Positions 50,527 through 59,716 of a stretch of 64,000 nucleotides of DNA are shown here, in pieces. The stretch is from positions 62,001 through 126,000 of the forward strand of contig CAKSFT010000009.1 of NCBI GenBank assembly GCA_934454145.1, written 5' to 3'. Source of the stretch: an uncultured Clostridia bacterium. GTDB taxonomy: Bacteria > Bacillota > Clostridia > UBA1381. Position numbers and translations under genes: made by a program. Position 1 is the stretch's first letter, and each line of letters starts with the position of its first letter. Below the pieces are notes generated by a model. It saw only the letters and a program-made list of their open reading frames with translations, was not told the origin of the DNA and did not search any database.

Positions 50527-51588
50527 ATGAAAAAATATTGTCTGACAATATCGTGTATTCTTCTCATTGTGTACAGCGCACTCTGCATCACCGTCGCTGC
50601 TTTGTGCAAAAGCATTGTCTATCCCATTTTTGCACTCCATATCCTGATAGTGACAGCCGCCGCGGTGTGCGCTGCGGTGTTTTCCGCAAACCGCCCAAAA
50701 CCGCAGAATATCATCGAGAAAATCGCATCATACGCCGTTCTTCCGCTTGCGATAATATTCAGTGTTTCACATGCCATGGCGGCAGATGTGTCCATACACC
50801 TCTGGGGCAGCTTCATCATCGCGGCGGCGGTCACAATATGCGCAATCCTTGCAATGCTTTTCTCCGTCACCTCAAAACCCGGCAAATATATATTGCTCTC
50901 GCTGTGCTCCGGGGTCATATCCCTTTGTGCATTGATTGCCTTTCTCGCCGGCATGCTTTCTTACAACATATGTGACACGAAAAAATCCCCCGGCGGAACC
51001 TTCACCGCCATAATCTGCAAGCGTTTCAGCGATTCAATGGTTGCCACAGTCCAAAACAGCGGCATAAACCTGGGGTTTGCAAAAATCGTGCCTGCATCAA
51101 GCATTATTTATGAATCGGCGATGCACTATGGCAATTCACCAAAGAAGATTGAAGTAACGTGGAAAAACGACTATATTCTCCTCATAAACGGCGAGGAATA
51201 CAGCGCATTGTCAACATATGCCGGCATAGGCGCATATATACCCGAACGCAACCCCGACTATTACACCGATTCACATGGCGGTTTTTTGGGCGACGGCACG
51301 ATGATTTCCGTCTTTAACCTTTCCCCCGAGGAAGAAGCCACGGTTCTTTCCGACATAGACGCCAACCAATCCTGGCAGACATATGATTCTGTCACAGACT
51401 GGATGACGCGCGCAATTACGTTTGAAAATGAAGATATTTTGAACGGAATAACCACAGGGTATTATGTTTTCTTTGACAAGCAAACCGGCTCGCACGAAAT
51501 CCCCGTTGACTCAGTGTCATATAATTATGTATATGCTCTGTACTCCGCCCCGGAACACAAGCTTTATCTTGTCGATTTTGACACATAA
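50527..51588 (+). CDS. unknown membrane protein with C-terminal soluble domain
   Basis: 353 aa. Five hydrophobic segments lie in the first 145 residues (about 7-27, 31-51, 68-86, 92-112, 122-146), followed by about 200 soluble residues with alternating strands (YILLINGEEYSAL; FLGDGTMISVFNLSPEEEA). The soluble domain does not match a family I know. A nearby palindrome overlaps its promoter. GAGGT precedes the ATG. It is a single-gene transcript. Confidence 0.7.
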   Translation: MKKYCLTISCILLIVYSALCITVAALCKSIVYPIFALHILIVTAAAVCAAVFSANRPKPQNIIEKIASYAVLPLAIIFSVSHAMAADVSIHLWGSFIIAAAVTICAILAMLFSVTSKPGKYILLSLCSGVISLCALIAFLAGMLSYNICDTKKSPGGTFTAIICKRFSDSMVATVQNSGINLGFAKIVPASSIIYESAMHYGNSPKKIEVTWKNDYILLINGEEYSALSTYAGIGAYIPERNPDYYTDSHGGFLGDGTMISVFNLSPEEEATVLSDIDANQSWQTYDSVTDWMTRAITFENEDILNGITTGYYVFFDKQTGSHEIPVDSVSYNYVYALYSAPEHKLYLVDFDT

Positions 51589-51693
51589 CATCAGGGAATA
51601 TAAAAAAACTCCGGAACGCAAGAAAAGAAGTAAATCACACACTATAGAAAATACAATTGTTACAGTTTTGTTTTATTATGGCAGAAAAATCGA

Positions 51694-51731
51694 AGGCTGT
51701 ATAAAAAGTCAATTGACTTTTTATACAGCCT
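51694..51731. terminator. metK terminator, palindrome family member 3
   Basis: A perfect 38-base palindrome with arms AGGCTGTATAAAAAGTCAA, centred on GTCAATTGAC, between the stop of the membrane protein gene and the metK stop. A T run follows on both strands. Confidence 0.85.
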
Positions 51732-51743
51732 CTCTTTCTTGGT

Positions 51744-52925
51744 TTACATAAACATCTTTTTAAGCTCTTCCGCCTTGTCGGTCTTTTCCCACAAAACGCC
51801 CAAATCTTCACGTCCCATGTGACCGTATGCAGAAAGCTGTTTGTATATCGGTTTCTTCAAGTCCAGCGCCTTGATAATTGCATCAGGGCGGAGGTCAAAC
51901 ACCTTCTCAACAGCGTCCACAATAGCCTCGTCCGAAACCTTCCCCGTCCCAAAGGTGTCTGCCATCACCGAAACGGGGTGCGCCACGCCGATTGCATATG
52001 CAAGCTGAATTTCGCACTTGTCCGCCAAGCCCGCCGCGACAACGTTCTTCGCCACCCAGCGTGCTGCGTATGCCGCAGAACGGTCAACCTTCGACGGGTC
52101 CTTGCCCGAAAAAGCGCCGCCGCCGTGCCTTGCATATCCGCCGTATGTGTCAACAATGATTTTTCTGCCGGTCAAGCCGCTGTCGCCCTGCGGCCCCCCA
52201 ACCACAAATCTGCCGGTAGGGTTTACAAAATACTTTGTTGATTCGCTAAGCAAATTTGCAGGAATCGTTGTCTTTATGACATGTTCTATGATATCTTTTT
52301 TTATCTTTGACAGTTCAACATCGGGGGAGTGCTGCGACGACACCACAACAGTGTCCACCGATACCGGTTTACCGTCCTCATAAAGCACTGTGACCTGTGT
52401 TTTTCCGTCCGGGCGCAAATAGTCCAGCGTTCCGTCTTTTCTCACTTCTGTCAGCTTTTTTGCCAGCTTGTGCGCAAGAGAAATCGGCAGCGGCATAAGC
52501 TCCGGTGTTTCGTTGCATGCATAGCCAAACATCATTCCCTGGTCGCCCGCGCCCGCCATTTCCGAGTCCGCGTCGATTCCTTCTTTGCTTTCCAGCCCTT
52601 CGTCCACGCCCATCGCGATGTCGGGCGACTGCTCATCTATCGAGGTCAGCACCGCGCATGTATTGCCGTCAAAGCCATATTTTGCACGGTCATATCCAAT
52701 TTCCAAAACCACATTTCTTGCCACCTTCGGGAAATCCACATAACATTTTGTGGTTATCTCCCCCATTATTGACACAACGCCTGTTGTGCAGGTGGTTTCA
52801 CACGCGACTCTCGCGTCGGGGTCTTTCTTGAGGATTTCGTCCAAAATCGCATCCGAAATACGGTCGCATATCTTGTCCGGGTGCCCCTCCGTAACAGATT
52901 CTGATGTAAACAACATCTTCGACAT
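51744..52925 (-). CDS. metK: S-adenosylmethionine synthetase
   Basis: Makes SAM from methionine and ATP, 393 aa. TSESVTEGHPDKICDRISDA at the start, GAGDQGMMFGYA near 114, GGPQGDSGLTGRKIIVDTYGG near 242 and GGGAFSGKDPSKVDRSAAY near 267 are diagnostic. ATG 52925 has GAAAGGA 8 bases upstream. Confidence 0.97.
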   Translation of the reverse strand: MSKMLFTSESVTEGHPDKICDRISDAILDEILKKDPDARVACETTCTTGVVSIMGEITTKCYVDFPKVARNVVLEIGYDRAKYGFDGNTCAVLTSIDEQSPDIAMGVDEGLESKEGIDADSEMAGAGDQGMMFGYACNETPELMPLPISLAHKLAKKLTEVRKDGTLDYLRPDGKTQVTVLYEDGKPVSVDTVVVSSQHSPDVELSKIKKDIIEHVIKTTIPANLLSESTKYFVNPTGRFVVGGPQGDSGLTGRKIIVDTYGGYARHGGGAFSGKDPSKVDRSAAYAARWVAKNVVAAGLADKCEIQLAYAIGVAHPVSVMADTFGTGKVSDEAIVDAVEKVFDLRPDAIIKALDLKKPIYKQLSAYGHMGREDLGVLWEKTDKAEELKKMFM

Positions 52926-53025
52926 AATATCAGTCCTTTCTTTTTTTGCGCCCAAACAGGGCAACATTCTAAAGGCTCCGTACCGGAACCCTACTCATTA
53001 TAACAGCTTTTTCGGCATTTGTCTA
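52926..53025 (-). promoter_or_regulatory. metK promoter and two-hairpin leader
   Basis: TAGACA (53020-53025), 17 bp, TATAAT (52997-53002). The leader of about 65 nt begins with the hairpin GGTTCCG/CGGAGCC (52974-52990), then GCCC/GGGC (52950-52962). It is too short for SAM-I and I do not recognise a known SAM-sensing class. Confidence 0.6.
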
Positions 53026-53646
53026 CAGTTTACGGAAAACTCCCACAACTTTTCCCAAAATTGCAACCTCATTCAGGATAATAGGCTCCATATAGTCATT
53101 CTCTGGTTGCAATCTGAAATGTCCCTTTTCTTTATAAAAGGTTTTGACCGTCGCGTTTTCGCCGTCCACCAATGCGACAACAATATCGCCGTTTACGGCG
53201 GTCGGCTGGCGCTGTACAATGATAAAATCGCCGTCCAGAATCGCAGCATTAATCATTGATTCCCCTTCAACCTTCAGCATAAACAAATCCTTGTTGTTTG
53301 CAAAATCCATAGGCAGCGGAAATGTGTCGGTTATGTCCTCCACCGCCGTAATCGGCACGCCCGCCGTCACGCGCCCATACACCGGCACATCAATATATTT
53401 GTCGGAATTATAGTCAATGTGTGACGGAAATTCCTTCCCGACAACCATGATAGAACGGTTTTTTGACGCGTCTCTGATGATTTTGCCGTGATTCTCAAGC
53501 TTTTTCAGGCGCGCGTGTATAGTCGCCGTAGAGCTGAGCCCCACAGCTTCGCAGATTTCACGCACCGACGGCGGAAAACCCTTTTCCTCCAATTGTTTTT
53601 CAATAAAATCCAGAATTTCATAATCCTTTCCGGACAGCTCTGCCAT
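53023..53646 (-). CDS. lexA: SOS repressor LexA
   Basis: 207 aa. N-terminal winged HTH (PPSVREICEAVGLSSTATIHARLKKLE), cleavage site Ala95-Gly96 in VTAGVP, catalytic Ser130 (EGESM) and Lys168 (NATVKTF). It represses SOS genes and is inactivated by RecA-stimulated self-cleavage. ATG 53646 has GGAGGT 6 bases upstream. Its end overlaps the metK -35 box. Confidence 0.97.
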   Translation of the reverse strand: MAELSGKDYEILDFIEKQLEEKGFPPSVREICEAVGLSSTATIHARLKKLENHGKIIRDASKNRSIMVVGKEFPSHIDYNSDKYIDVPVYGRVTAGVPITAVEDITDTFPLPMDFANNKDLFMLKVEGESMINAAILDGDFIIVQRQPTAVNGDIVVALVDGENATVKTFYKEKGHFRLQPENDYMEPIILNEVAILGKVVGVFRKL

Positions 53647-53702
53647 ATAAACACCTCCGAAATTTTTCAGACCGCAACGCACGCAATCTTCATTCTGTTT
53701 TC

Positions 53703-53741
53703 ATTATAACACACATTTTCAAAAAAATCAAACAAATGTTT
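53703..53741 (-). promoter_or_regulatory. lexA promoter with candidate operator
   Basis: TTGATT (53726-53731), 17 bp, TATAAT (53703-53708). The palindrome AAACAAATGTTT (53730-53741) overlaps the -35 box and differs from the Gram-positive LexA box (GAAC-N4-GTTC) at the outer bases, so it is a degenerate candidate for autoregulation. Confidence 0.5.
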
Positions 53742-53780
53742 TATTTTTTTGGATTTTTTTTATTTTTTGTCAAAATGAAG

Positions 53781-53824
53781 AAAAGAATCGTGCCAAAACG
53801 TGTTTCGTTTGTCACGATTCTTTA
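53781..53824 (-). terminator. terminator of the sugar-acid operon
   Basis: AAAGAATCGTG and its complement (53782-53792 and 53813-53823) with an inner AAAACG/CGTTT stem, followed on the minus strand by a T-rich stretch. It lies 27 bases after the SDR stop. Confidence 0.75.
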
Positions 53825-53850
53825 AAATCCAAAAAAATTTCAGCCGTGCC

Positions 53851-54705
53851 TTATACTCCGCTGTATGCAGAGAATCCCCCGTCCACCGGGACAACAACAC
53901 CGTCCACAAAGCCCGACGCATCGTCATTCAAAAGCCACAGCAGTGTGCCTATCAGCTCTTCGGCATCGCCGAATCTGTTCATCGGTGTTGCGGCAAGGAT
54001 TTTTTCCGTTCTCGGTGTCGGTTCTCCTTTGTCGTCAAAGAGCAGCGCCCTGTTCTGGTTTGTCACAAAAAATCCCGGCGCAATCGCATTTACCCTTATG
54101 CCGACTCTCGAAAAATGAACGGCAAGCCATTGTGTGAAGTTTGAAACAGCCGCTTTTGCACCGCTGTATGCCGGTATTTTGGTCAACGGACAGAATGCAT
54201 TCATGGAAGAAATGTTTATGATGTTTCCTTTGCCGTTTTCTGCCATATCTTTTGCAAAAACCTGTGTCGGGATAAGCGTGCCCAAAAAGTTGAGGTTAAA
54301 CACAAATTCAATGCCCGACGGGTCAAGGTCAAAGAAGGTTATGAGGTCTTTGCTGTCCTTCAAATCCTCCGGGTCAAGATATTCTTTTGTCGTTGTGCCC
54401 TTGGGGTTGTTTCCGCCCGCGCCGTTTATCAGAATGTCACATTTGCCGAAATCCTTCATGATTTCTTCGCGCACATTCTTCATTTCCTCCGGCTTCAGCA
54501 CATTTGCCGCATACCCCTTTGCACAGCCGCCGTCCGCATTGATTTTTTCCGCAACCGCGTCTGCGGCTTCCTTCCTCAGGTCCAGCACGGCAACCTTTGC
54601 GCCGCATTTGCCGATTGCCTCCGCAAACATGCCGCACAAAACTCCGCCTCCGCCTGTCACAACAACCGTTTTCCCTTTCAAATCCAAATCAAAAGGCAAT
54701 TTCAT
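53851..54705 (-). CDS. SDR oxidoreductase, probable D-fructuronate/mannonate reductase
   Basis: 284 aa. Rossmann TGGGGVLCG (near 18), NGAGG (near 93) and the catalytic Ser-Tyr-Lys (ISSMNAF, YSGAK near 172). Size, the inserted LDPEDLKDSKDLITFFDLD loop and the position after uxuA match the YjmF/UxuB-type SDR that reduces D-fructuronate to D-mannonate. I use ATG 54705 (AGAGG 10 bases upstream). Another ATG lies 6 bases earlier. Other sugar-acid ketones are possible substrates. Confidence 0.85.
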   Translation of the reverse strand: MKLPFDLDLKGKTVVVTGGGGVLCGMFAEAIGKCGAKVAVLDLRKEAADAVAEKINADGGCAKGYAANVLKPEEMKNVREEIMKDFGKCDILINGAGGNNPKGTTTKEYLDPEDLKDSKDLITFFDLDPSGIEFVFNLNFLGTLIPTQVFAKDMAENGKGNIINISSMNAFCPLTKIPAYSGAKAAVSNFTQWLAVHFSRVGIRVNAIAPGFFVTNQNRALLFDDKGEPTPRTEKILAATPMNRFGDAEELIGTLLWLLNDDASGFVDGVVVPVDGGFSAYSGV

Positions 54706-54726
54706 ATACATCAAACCTCTTTCCTT

Positions 54727-55767
54727 TTATTTACACTCTTTTTCCAATGTTTCCCATATTCCGTTTATATACACCGCACCCAGCGCCCTGTCAAACAAGC
54801 CATAGCCGGGCCTGCCGGTTTCTCCCCAAATCATGCGCCCATGGTCGGGGCGTATATATCCGTCAAATCCATGGTCAAAATACGCCTTGACAATTTTCTC
54901 GATGTCAAGAGAACCGTATTCCGACTTGTGTGCCGCTTCTTCAAAGCATTTTTCGCCCGTTATCTTCACATTTCTTATATGTGCAAAATGAATCCTGTCA
55001 CAGAAGGTATTCACCATATCCACAATGTCATTTGCAGGGTCAACGCCAAGCGAACCGGAACATAATGTCAACCCGTTGTATGGGCTGTCATAAAGCTTTA
55101 AGAATCTTTCGATGTTCTTTTTGTTTGTGATGATTCTCGGCAGACCAAAGATGCTCCAGGGCGGGTCGTCGGGGTGTATCGCCATCTTAACCTTGACTTC
55201 TTCCGCAACCTTTATGACACGGTCAAGAAAATACTTCAGGTTGTCCCACAAATCCTCATCGGTTATGCTCTGATACTTTTCCAGAAGCGCTTTCATGCCC
55301 TCTTTTGTATAGCTTGCATCCCAGCCCGGCAGCGACAAATCACCTGTCAGCGGATTCATAGCCCTGACTGCTTCCTCCTTGTATATCAGTGCATTTGAAC
55401 CGTCGGGAAGAGTGTACGCAAGGTCAGAGCGCGTCCAGTCAAACACCGGCATAAAGTTGTAGCACACACAGTCTATACCTGCCTTTGCAAGGTTTCTGAG
55501 GGTTGTGCAATAATTTTCTATGTAGCGGTCACGGTCGCCGTCACCCGTTTTTATGTCCTCGTGCACAGGCACGCTCTCTATGACAGAAAGCTCCAGCCCT
55601 GCCGACTCCACTTCATTTTTCAGCTCCATTATCCGTTCATATCCCCATGCCTCGCCGACAGGGATATCATATATTGCCGAAACAATGCCCGTCATGCCCG
55701 GAATCTGCCTTATTTTTTCAAGGGTAACCGGGTCGTCTTTTCCATACCACCTAAAAGTCATTTTCAT
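54727..55767 (-). CDS. uxuA: D-mannonate dehydratase
   Basis: 346 aa. Converts D-mannonate to 2-keto-3-deoxygluconate. MTFRWYGKDDPVTLEKIRQIPG at the start, PVFDWTRSDL near 115, the metal-ligand segments AIHPDDPPW (near 208), LCSGSLG, HFAHIRNV and YIRPDHGRMIWGE near 310 are as in UxuA. ATG 55767 follows GGAG by 8 bases. KDG kinase and aldolase are not in the window. Confidence 0.95.
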   Translation of the reverse strand: MKMTFRWYGKDDPVTLEKIRQIPGMTGIVSAIYDIPVGEAWGYERIMELKNEVESAGLELSVIESVPVHEDIKTGDGDRDRYIENYCTTLRNLAKAGIDCVCYNFMPVFDWTRSDLAYTLPDGSNALIYKEEAVRAMNPLTGDLSLPGWDASYTKEGMKALLEKYQSITDEDLWDNLKYFLDRVIKVAEEVKVKMAIHPDDPPWSIFGLPRIITNKKNIERFLKLYDSPYNGLTLCSGSLGVDPANDIVDMVNTFCDRIHFAHIRNVKITGEKCFEEAAHKSEYGSLDIEKIVKAYFDHGFDGYIRPDHGRMIWGETGRPGYGLFDRALGAVYINGIWETLEKECK

Positions 55768-55817
55768 AAAAAAATCTCCATTCCGCCGCCATGCACCGGC
55801 ACAAATATAATAAATAT

Positions 55818-55872
55818 CTCTTATCCGCATGGCAACGGGTGATAAGAGGTTTTGCCCTTTTAGGGGGCAAAA
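55818..55872 (-). other. two intercistronic hairpins between the Gfo-type gene and uxuA
   Basis: CTCTTATC/GATAAGAG (55818-55848) and TTTTGCCC/GGGCAAAA (55850-55872) fill the 139-bp gap. Neither is followed by a T run, so they may protect or process the mRNA or tune uxuA expression rather than end it. Confidence 0.45.
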
Positions 55873-55906
55873 AATGTTAACGCACAAATCCCTTTTGCGG
55901 AAAATG

Positions 55907-56896
55907 TTATATCATTATTTCCCGCGAATTATTTTTTGCGCTCTCATAAAAACTCAAAAGCGCCTTTGTCGAATTTTCTGCGTCAGCAAGTGTCGGGTAT
56001 TCGCCGCCATTATAGAAATTGTCAATAACAAAAGTGTGGCTGTTGCCCCAATATTTCTTCCCGGCGTACTTTTCCCCGTTTTTTGCCACCACCGTCACAT
56101 CACCGTTTTCCACCCTGTAAAGGCGGTCATCGGCATATCGCAGCAGTATGTTTTCAAACTGGAGTTCCAGCCGCATCGGAAGATTTGAAACATACCCGTT
56201 AGTAGCATAATAACACACATTTGCGCCATTTGCAAGATAAAAAATTGCATCTGCCGTATCTTCTGCCTCTATGACCCCCGAAAGAGTCTTGTTTGATATG
56301 CTCCCCACGACACTTTTTATGTCCCCGGCAAGGTAAGAAACAAGGTCTATAAGGTGCACCGCCTGGTTAATCAGCACTCCGCCGCCTTCTGTTTCCCACT
56401 TGCCGCGCCAGGCGTCCTGTTCATAATATTCGCGGTCACGATGCCATGTCATGGCGGCAAATCCGCCTATGAGGCTGCCGAGGCTTTTGTCCTCGCGGAC
56501 AATCCGCTTAAACTCGGACACGGCTGTGTTCATGCGGTTTTGCAGCATTACACACACCTTTTTGCCGTCCAGCTTTTTCTGCATTTTGCAAAACCTCGGG
56601 AGGCTGATTGCCGCCGGTTTTTCCAAAACGATGTCTTTATCTGCCTCTGCCGCGGCGATTGCCATGGTGTCATGCAGATAATGTGGTGTACATATATGCA
56701 CAGAATCCACCGCCGCGTCCTTCAGGACATCTTCAAAACTGTAAAACGCCTTACACCCGTACTTTTCGGCATATCGGTCTGCGCGCTCCTTCACAATGTC
56801 GCACACAGCATAAAGCTCAGCATTGTCCGCCGCGCGGATTGCTTCGGCGTGAATCGGGCCGATATTGCCGCACCCGACAACACATGCATTTTTCAT
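55907..56896 (-). CDS. Gfo/Idh/MocA-family oxidoreductase (second)
   Basis: 329 aa. N-terminal NAD(P) fold with VVGCGNIGPIHAEAI (near 6) and the EKPA motif (VLEKPAAI, near 92) carrying the catalytic Lys; the second domain has EGGGVLINQAVHLIDL with the conserved His near 180. Family members oxidise or reduce sugar hydroxyls such as C3 of glycosides or inositol. ATG 56896 has AAGGGG 11 bases upstream. It lies between an epimerase-fold gene and uxuA. Confidence 0.88.
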   Translation of the reverse strand: MKNACVVGCGNIGPIHAEAIRAADNAELYAVCDIVKERADRYAEKYGCKAFYSFEDVLKDAAVDSVHICTPHYLHDTMAIAAAEADKDIVLEKPAAISLPRFCKMQKKLDGKKVCVMLQNRMNTAVSEFKRIVREDKSLGSLIGGFAAMTWHRDREYYEQDAWRGKWETEGGGVLINQAVHLIDLVSYLAGDIKSVVGSISNKTLSGVIEAEDTADAIFYLANGANVCYYATNGYVSNLPMRLELQFENILLRYADDRLYRVENGDVTVVAKNGEKYAGKKYWGNSHTFVIDNFYNGGEYPTLADAENSTKALLSFYESAKNNSREIMI

Positions 56897-56898
56897 GT

Positions 56899-57660
56899 TT
56901 AGTTAAACCCCTTTGTTTTCAGATTGTTATAGCTTGTTTCCAGGCACTTAAACGGGTCGCCGTTGTCGCAGGTGTCCTGTTCCACCAGGGCATATTCCGC
57001 GTCACTCTCAAAAGAGGCGGCAATGATGTCGTCCCAGTCAAGGTTGCCTTCCATAACCTCGCATATTGCCGGGGCATTGTTCTTGACCTTCAGGTCTTTA
57101 AAATGAATCATCTTGATTCTTTTTGAATTTTTTCTGATAAATTCTGCCGGGTTGATTCCCGCAACCGCAAGCCAATATACATCTATGATAAAATCAAACT
57201 CGCCGTTTTCCAGGAAATAATCCATCAGATATTTCCCGTTTATTTTTTTAAATTCGATTGCATGATTGTGATATACAAAGTTCAGCCCGTTTTCCTTGAG
57301 TTTTCTCGCAATTTTGTTCAAATCCTCGGTGATGTTTTTCGCCTGCTGTGCAGTGTTCACCCCGTCCCATGTCGGGATTGCGCCCAACCCGGCATACTTG
57401 CAGCCGCATGTCTTGTGGAAATCAATCATAAAGTCCATTTTGTCGGTGTATTCGTTGTATGCCCTGTGTGTACATGCCACGGTCAGTCCGTACTTGTCGC
57501 ATACTCTTTTTATTTCCTTCGGGTCCAGGTTGCCGACGGCAGAAAGCTGAACCACTTTGTAGCCGATTTTTGCAACCTTTTCCATGCTTTCTTCAAAATC
57601 TTCTATTGTCTGGGTATAATCTCTTACAGTAAAAAGCTGTGCACCTATTCTCTTGTCCAT
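56899..57660 (-). CDS. sugar phosphate isomerase/epimerase-fold (xylose-isomerase-like) protein (second)
   Basis: 253-aa TIM barrel. Probable metal ligands: a Glu/His region in YHNHAIEF (near 129), Asp in IIDVYWLAVAG (near 158), His in MIHFKD (near 190) and Glu in LVEQD (near 230). The family includes IolE/IolI, tagatose epimerases and the 3-keto-glycoside lyases/hydratases of oxidative glycoside cleavage. CGGAGG precedes the ATG. Confidence 0.85.
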   Translation of the reverse strand: MDKRIGAQLFTVRDYTQTIEDFEESMEKVAKIGYKVVQLSAVGNLDPKEIKRVCDKYGLTVACTHRAYNEYTDKMDFMIDFHKTCGCKYAGLGAIPTWDGVNTAQQAKNITEDLNKIARKLKENGLNFVYHNHAIEFKKINGKYLMDYFLENGEFDFIIDVYWLAVAGINPAEFIRKNSKRIKMIHFKDLKVKNNAPAICEVMEGNLDWDDIIAASFESDAEYALVEQDTCDNGDPFKCLETSYNNLKTKGFN

Positions 57661-57676
57661 TTTTCTTCCTCCGTTC

Positions 57677-58837
57677 TCAATATGTTCCGTTCAAATCCGC
57701 AACAGCCGCCTTTTTGACTGTCTTTCTTTTTGAAGTCTTGATTCTCTCCTGCAAAAGCTTGTAAAATTCATCATGCGGAAAATTCTTCACGTCTGCCCAG
57801 CCGCCTGTCCACGCCGAATAGTGGATTGCGTTTGAAATCGTAAGTCCGCGTATCCCTTCGATGCCCGGTGCCAAAAGCGGTGCGTCCTCGTTGACCGCCT
57901 TCACAAAATTCTTCAAAATCCCCACATGCTGTTCTCCCTGCTGATAAACCGGGATTTCGCAATTCCACCACTCAAGATTGCCGAAAACGCCGTCATGGTG
58001 TTTGTTATATTCCCTTTCGGATTCTACATTGCGGCGGAAGGTCATTTTGCCGTCCTCTATGACAATACGCCCCATATCAGCCGAAACCTCCAGGCGGTTT
58101 GTCCCCGGCGTTTCACCGGTTGATGTGATATAAACCCCCGTCATGCCGTTGTCATACTGCATAAATGCCGTCACATCGTCCTCAACCTCAATGTCATAAT
58201 ATTTGCCGAAAGAAACATGCGACATGATTTTGTCCGGCATGCCAAACATCCACTGCCACAAGTCCAGCTGATGCGGATTCTGGTTTATAAGCGTTCCGCC
58301 GCCCTCGTCTGCCCAGGTTGAACGCCATGCACTGCTGTCATGATAGCTTTGCGGACGGTACCAGTCGGTGATTATCCAGTTCACTCTCTTGATATTCCCC
58401 AGCTGACCCTCTGCAATCATCTTGCGCAGCTTCTGATAAAGCGTGTTTGTGCGCTGATTATACATGATTCCGAATATTTTATCCGATTTTTCAGCCGCCT
58501 CGTTCATTTCCATAACCTGCTTGGTATAAACTCCTGCCGGTTTTTCTGTTATGACATGCAAGCCTGCGTTGAATCCGTCAATCGCCATCTGCGGATGAAA
58601 ATAGTGCGGCACGGCAATTATGATTGCGTCAACCGCTCCGCTTAAAAGCATTTTTTTGTAATCATCAAAAAACTCCACATCGGGATATGTTTTTTGGCAA
58701 AATTCCTCCCTCTCGGGCGAGATGTCGCAAAGCGCACCAAGCACCATGCCCGGCACCTTGCCGCCGGAAATATTTGCCGCATGCACAGAGCCCATGTTTC
58801 CGACTCCGATAATTCCCATTCTGATATCCTTGCTCAT
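57677..58837 (-). CDS. Gfo/Idh/MocA-family oxidoreductase (first)
   Basis: 386 aa. IIGVGNMGSVHAANI (near 9), TEKPAGVYTKQ (near 96) with catalytic Lys, and DEGGGTLINQNPHQLDLWQWMFG (near 180) with the family His. It is longer than its paralogue two genes downstream and only distantly similar. GGAG precedes the ATG. The two oxidoreductases probably catalyse an oxidation and a later reduction in one pathway. Confidence 0.9.
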   Translation of the reverse strand: MSKDIRMGIIGVGNMGSVHAANISGGKVPGMVLGALCDISPEREEFCQKTYPDVEFFDDYKKMLLSGAVDAIIIAVPHYFHPQMAIDGFNAGLHVITEKPAGVYTKQVMEMNEAAEKSDKIFGIMYNQRTNTLYQKLRKMIAEGQLGNIKRVNWIITDWYRPQSYHDSSAWRSTWADEGGGTLINQNPHQLDLWQWMFGMPDKIMSHVSFGKYYDIEVEDDVTAFMQYDNGMTGVYITSTGETPGTNRLEVSADMGRIVIEDGKMTFRRNVESEREYNKHHDGVFGNLEWWNCEIPVYQQGEQHVGILKNFVKAVNEDAPLLAPGIEGIRGLTISNAIHYSAWTGGWADVKNFPHDEFYKLLQERIKTSKRKTVKKAAVADLNGTY

Positions 58838-58864
58838 TTTTCTCTCTCCTTCTGCCTTGCGGCG

Positions 58865-59716
58865 TTATATTTGATTTAATATGTTCATCAAAGAATCATA
58901 TGCCAGTGTGAATTTTTCGGGTGTGCTCCCCTCAAGCGAAGTCATCTTGTCGTCAATCTCCAGATTTTCCAGCCCCTTAAAGCTGCCCAGATGCGGCTCG
59001 AGACTCAGAAATCCTTTGTATCCGCGCTGTTTCAGAGCCCTCAGAACCTCTTTCACATTCCCCGCACCAAAGCCCGCCGGTACAACCGAACCGTCCGGCA
59101 AAGCGTCTTTTATGTGCACATACACCACATAATCCTTTAGCATCTTATACCCCTGCGGATAAACCTCTTGTCCGCACTGCACAAAGTTTGCCGGGTCAAA
59201 AACCGCCCTGAGCGACTCTGAGCCGACAGCCTCCAGAATCTCCAGGCACCGCGGTGCAATGTCGCCGTAGATGTTCTTTTCATTTTCATGCAAAAGCATA
59301 ATTCCGTTTTTCTCCGCGAGCTTTGTCATTTCCTTCATACGATATATCACTTCGCCGCGGTATTTCTCCGGTTTTTCCCCCTCCGGCATAAAGAAGCTGA
59401 AAACCCTTATGTACTTTGTCCCCAAAGTCTTTGCAATCTCAATCATATTCGAAAGCAAATCCATATGTGCCGAAAAATCGTCATTTATGCCGATTTTCCC
59501 AATCGGCGAACCGATGGAGGACACGCTGATTCCGTATTTTGTCATCTTTTCTTTCAGGCTCTTTACTTCGTCACAGTTCAGCTCTGAGATGTTTTTTCCG
59601 TCTATTCCGCGCGGCTCAAAATATTTTATTCCAAGCTTGTTCAGGTGTTCAAACTGCTGTTCCACATTCTGCGAAATCTCGTCCGAAAACCCGGTTATTA
59701 CAAAATTACCGTCCAT
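58865..59716 (-). CDS. sugar phosphate isomerase/epimerase-fold protein (first)
   Basis: 283-aa xylose-isomerase-like TIM barrel. Glu in LLHENE (near 144), Asp in VFDPANF (near 174), His in VHIKDA (near 201) and Glu in SLEPHL (near 239) form a plausible divalent-metal site. ATG 59716 follows AAGGA by 10 bases. It is the first gene of the six-gene operon, 177 bases from the divergent AraC gene. Confidence 0.87.
   Translation of the reverse strand: MDGNFVITGFSDEISQNVEQQFEHLNKLGIKYFEPRGIDGKNISELNCDEVKSLKEKMTKYGISVSSIGSPIGKIGINDDFSAHMDLLSNMIEIAKTLGTKYIRVFSFFMPEGEKPEKYRGEVIYRMKEMTKLAEKNGIMLLHENEKNIYGDIAPRCLEILEAVGSESLRAVFDPANFVQCGQEVYPQGYKMLKDYVVYVHIKDALPDGSVVPAGFGAGNVKEVLRALKQRGYKGFLSLEPHLGSFKGLENLEIDDKMTSLEGSTPEKFTLAYDSLMNILNQI

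Noticed and set aside
52926..52996. SAM-I (S-box) riboswitch upstream of metK
   Set aside because: The leader is about 65 nt with two small hairpins; SAM-I needs a four-way junction of more than 100 nt with a terminator.
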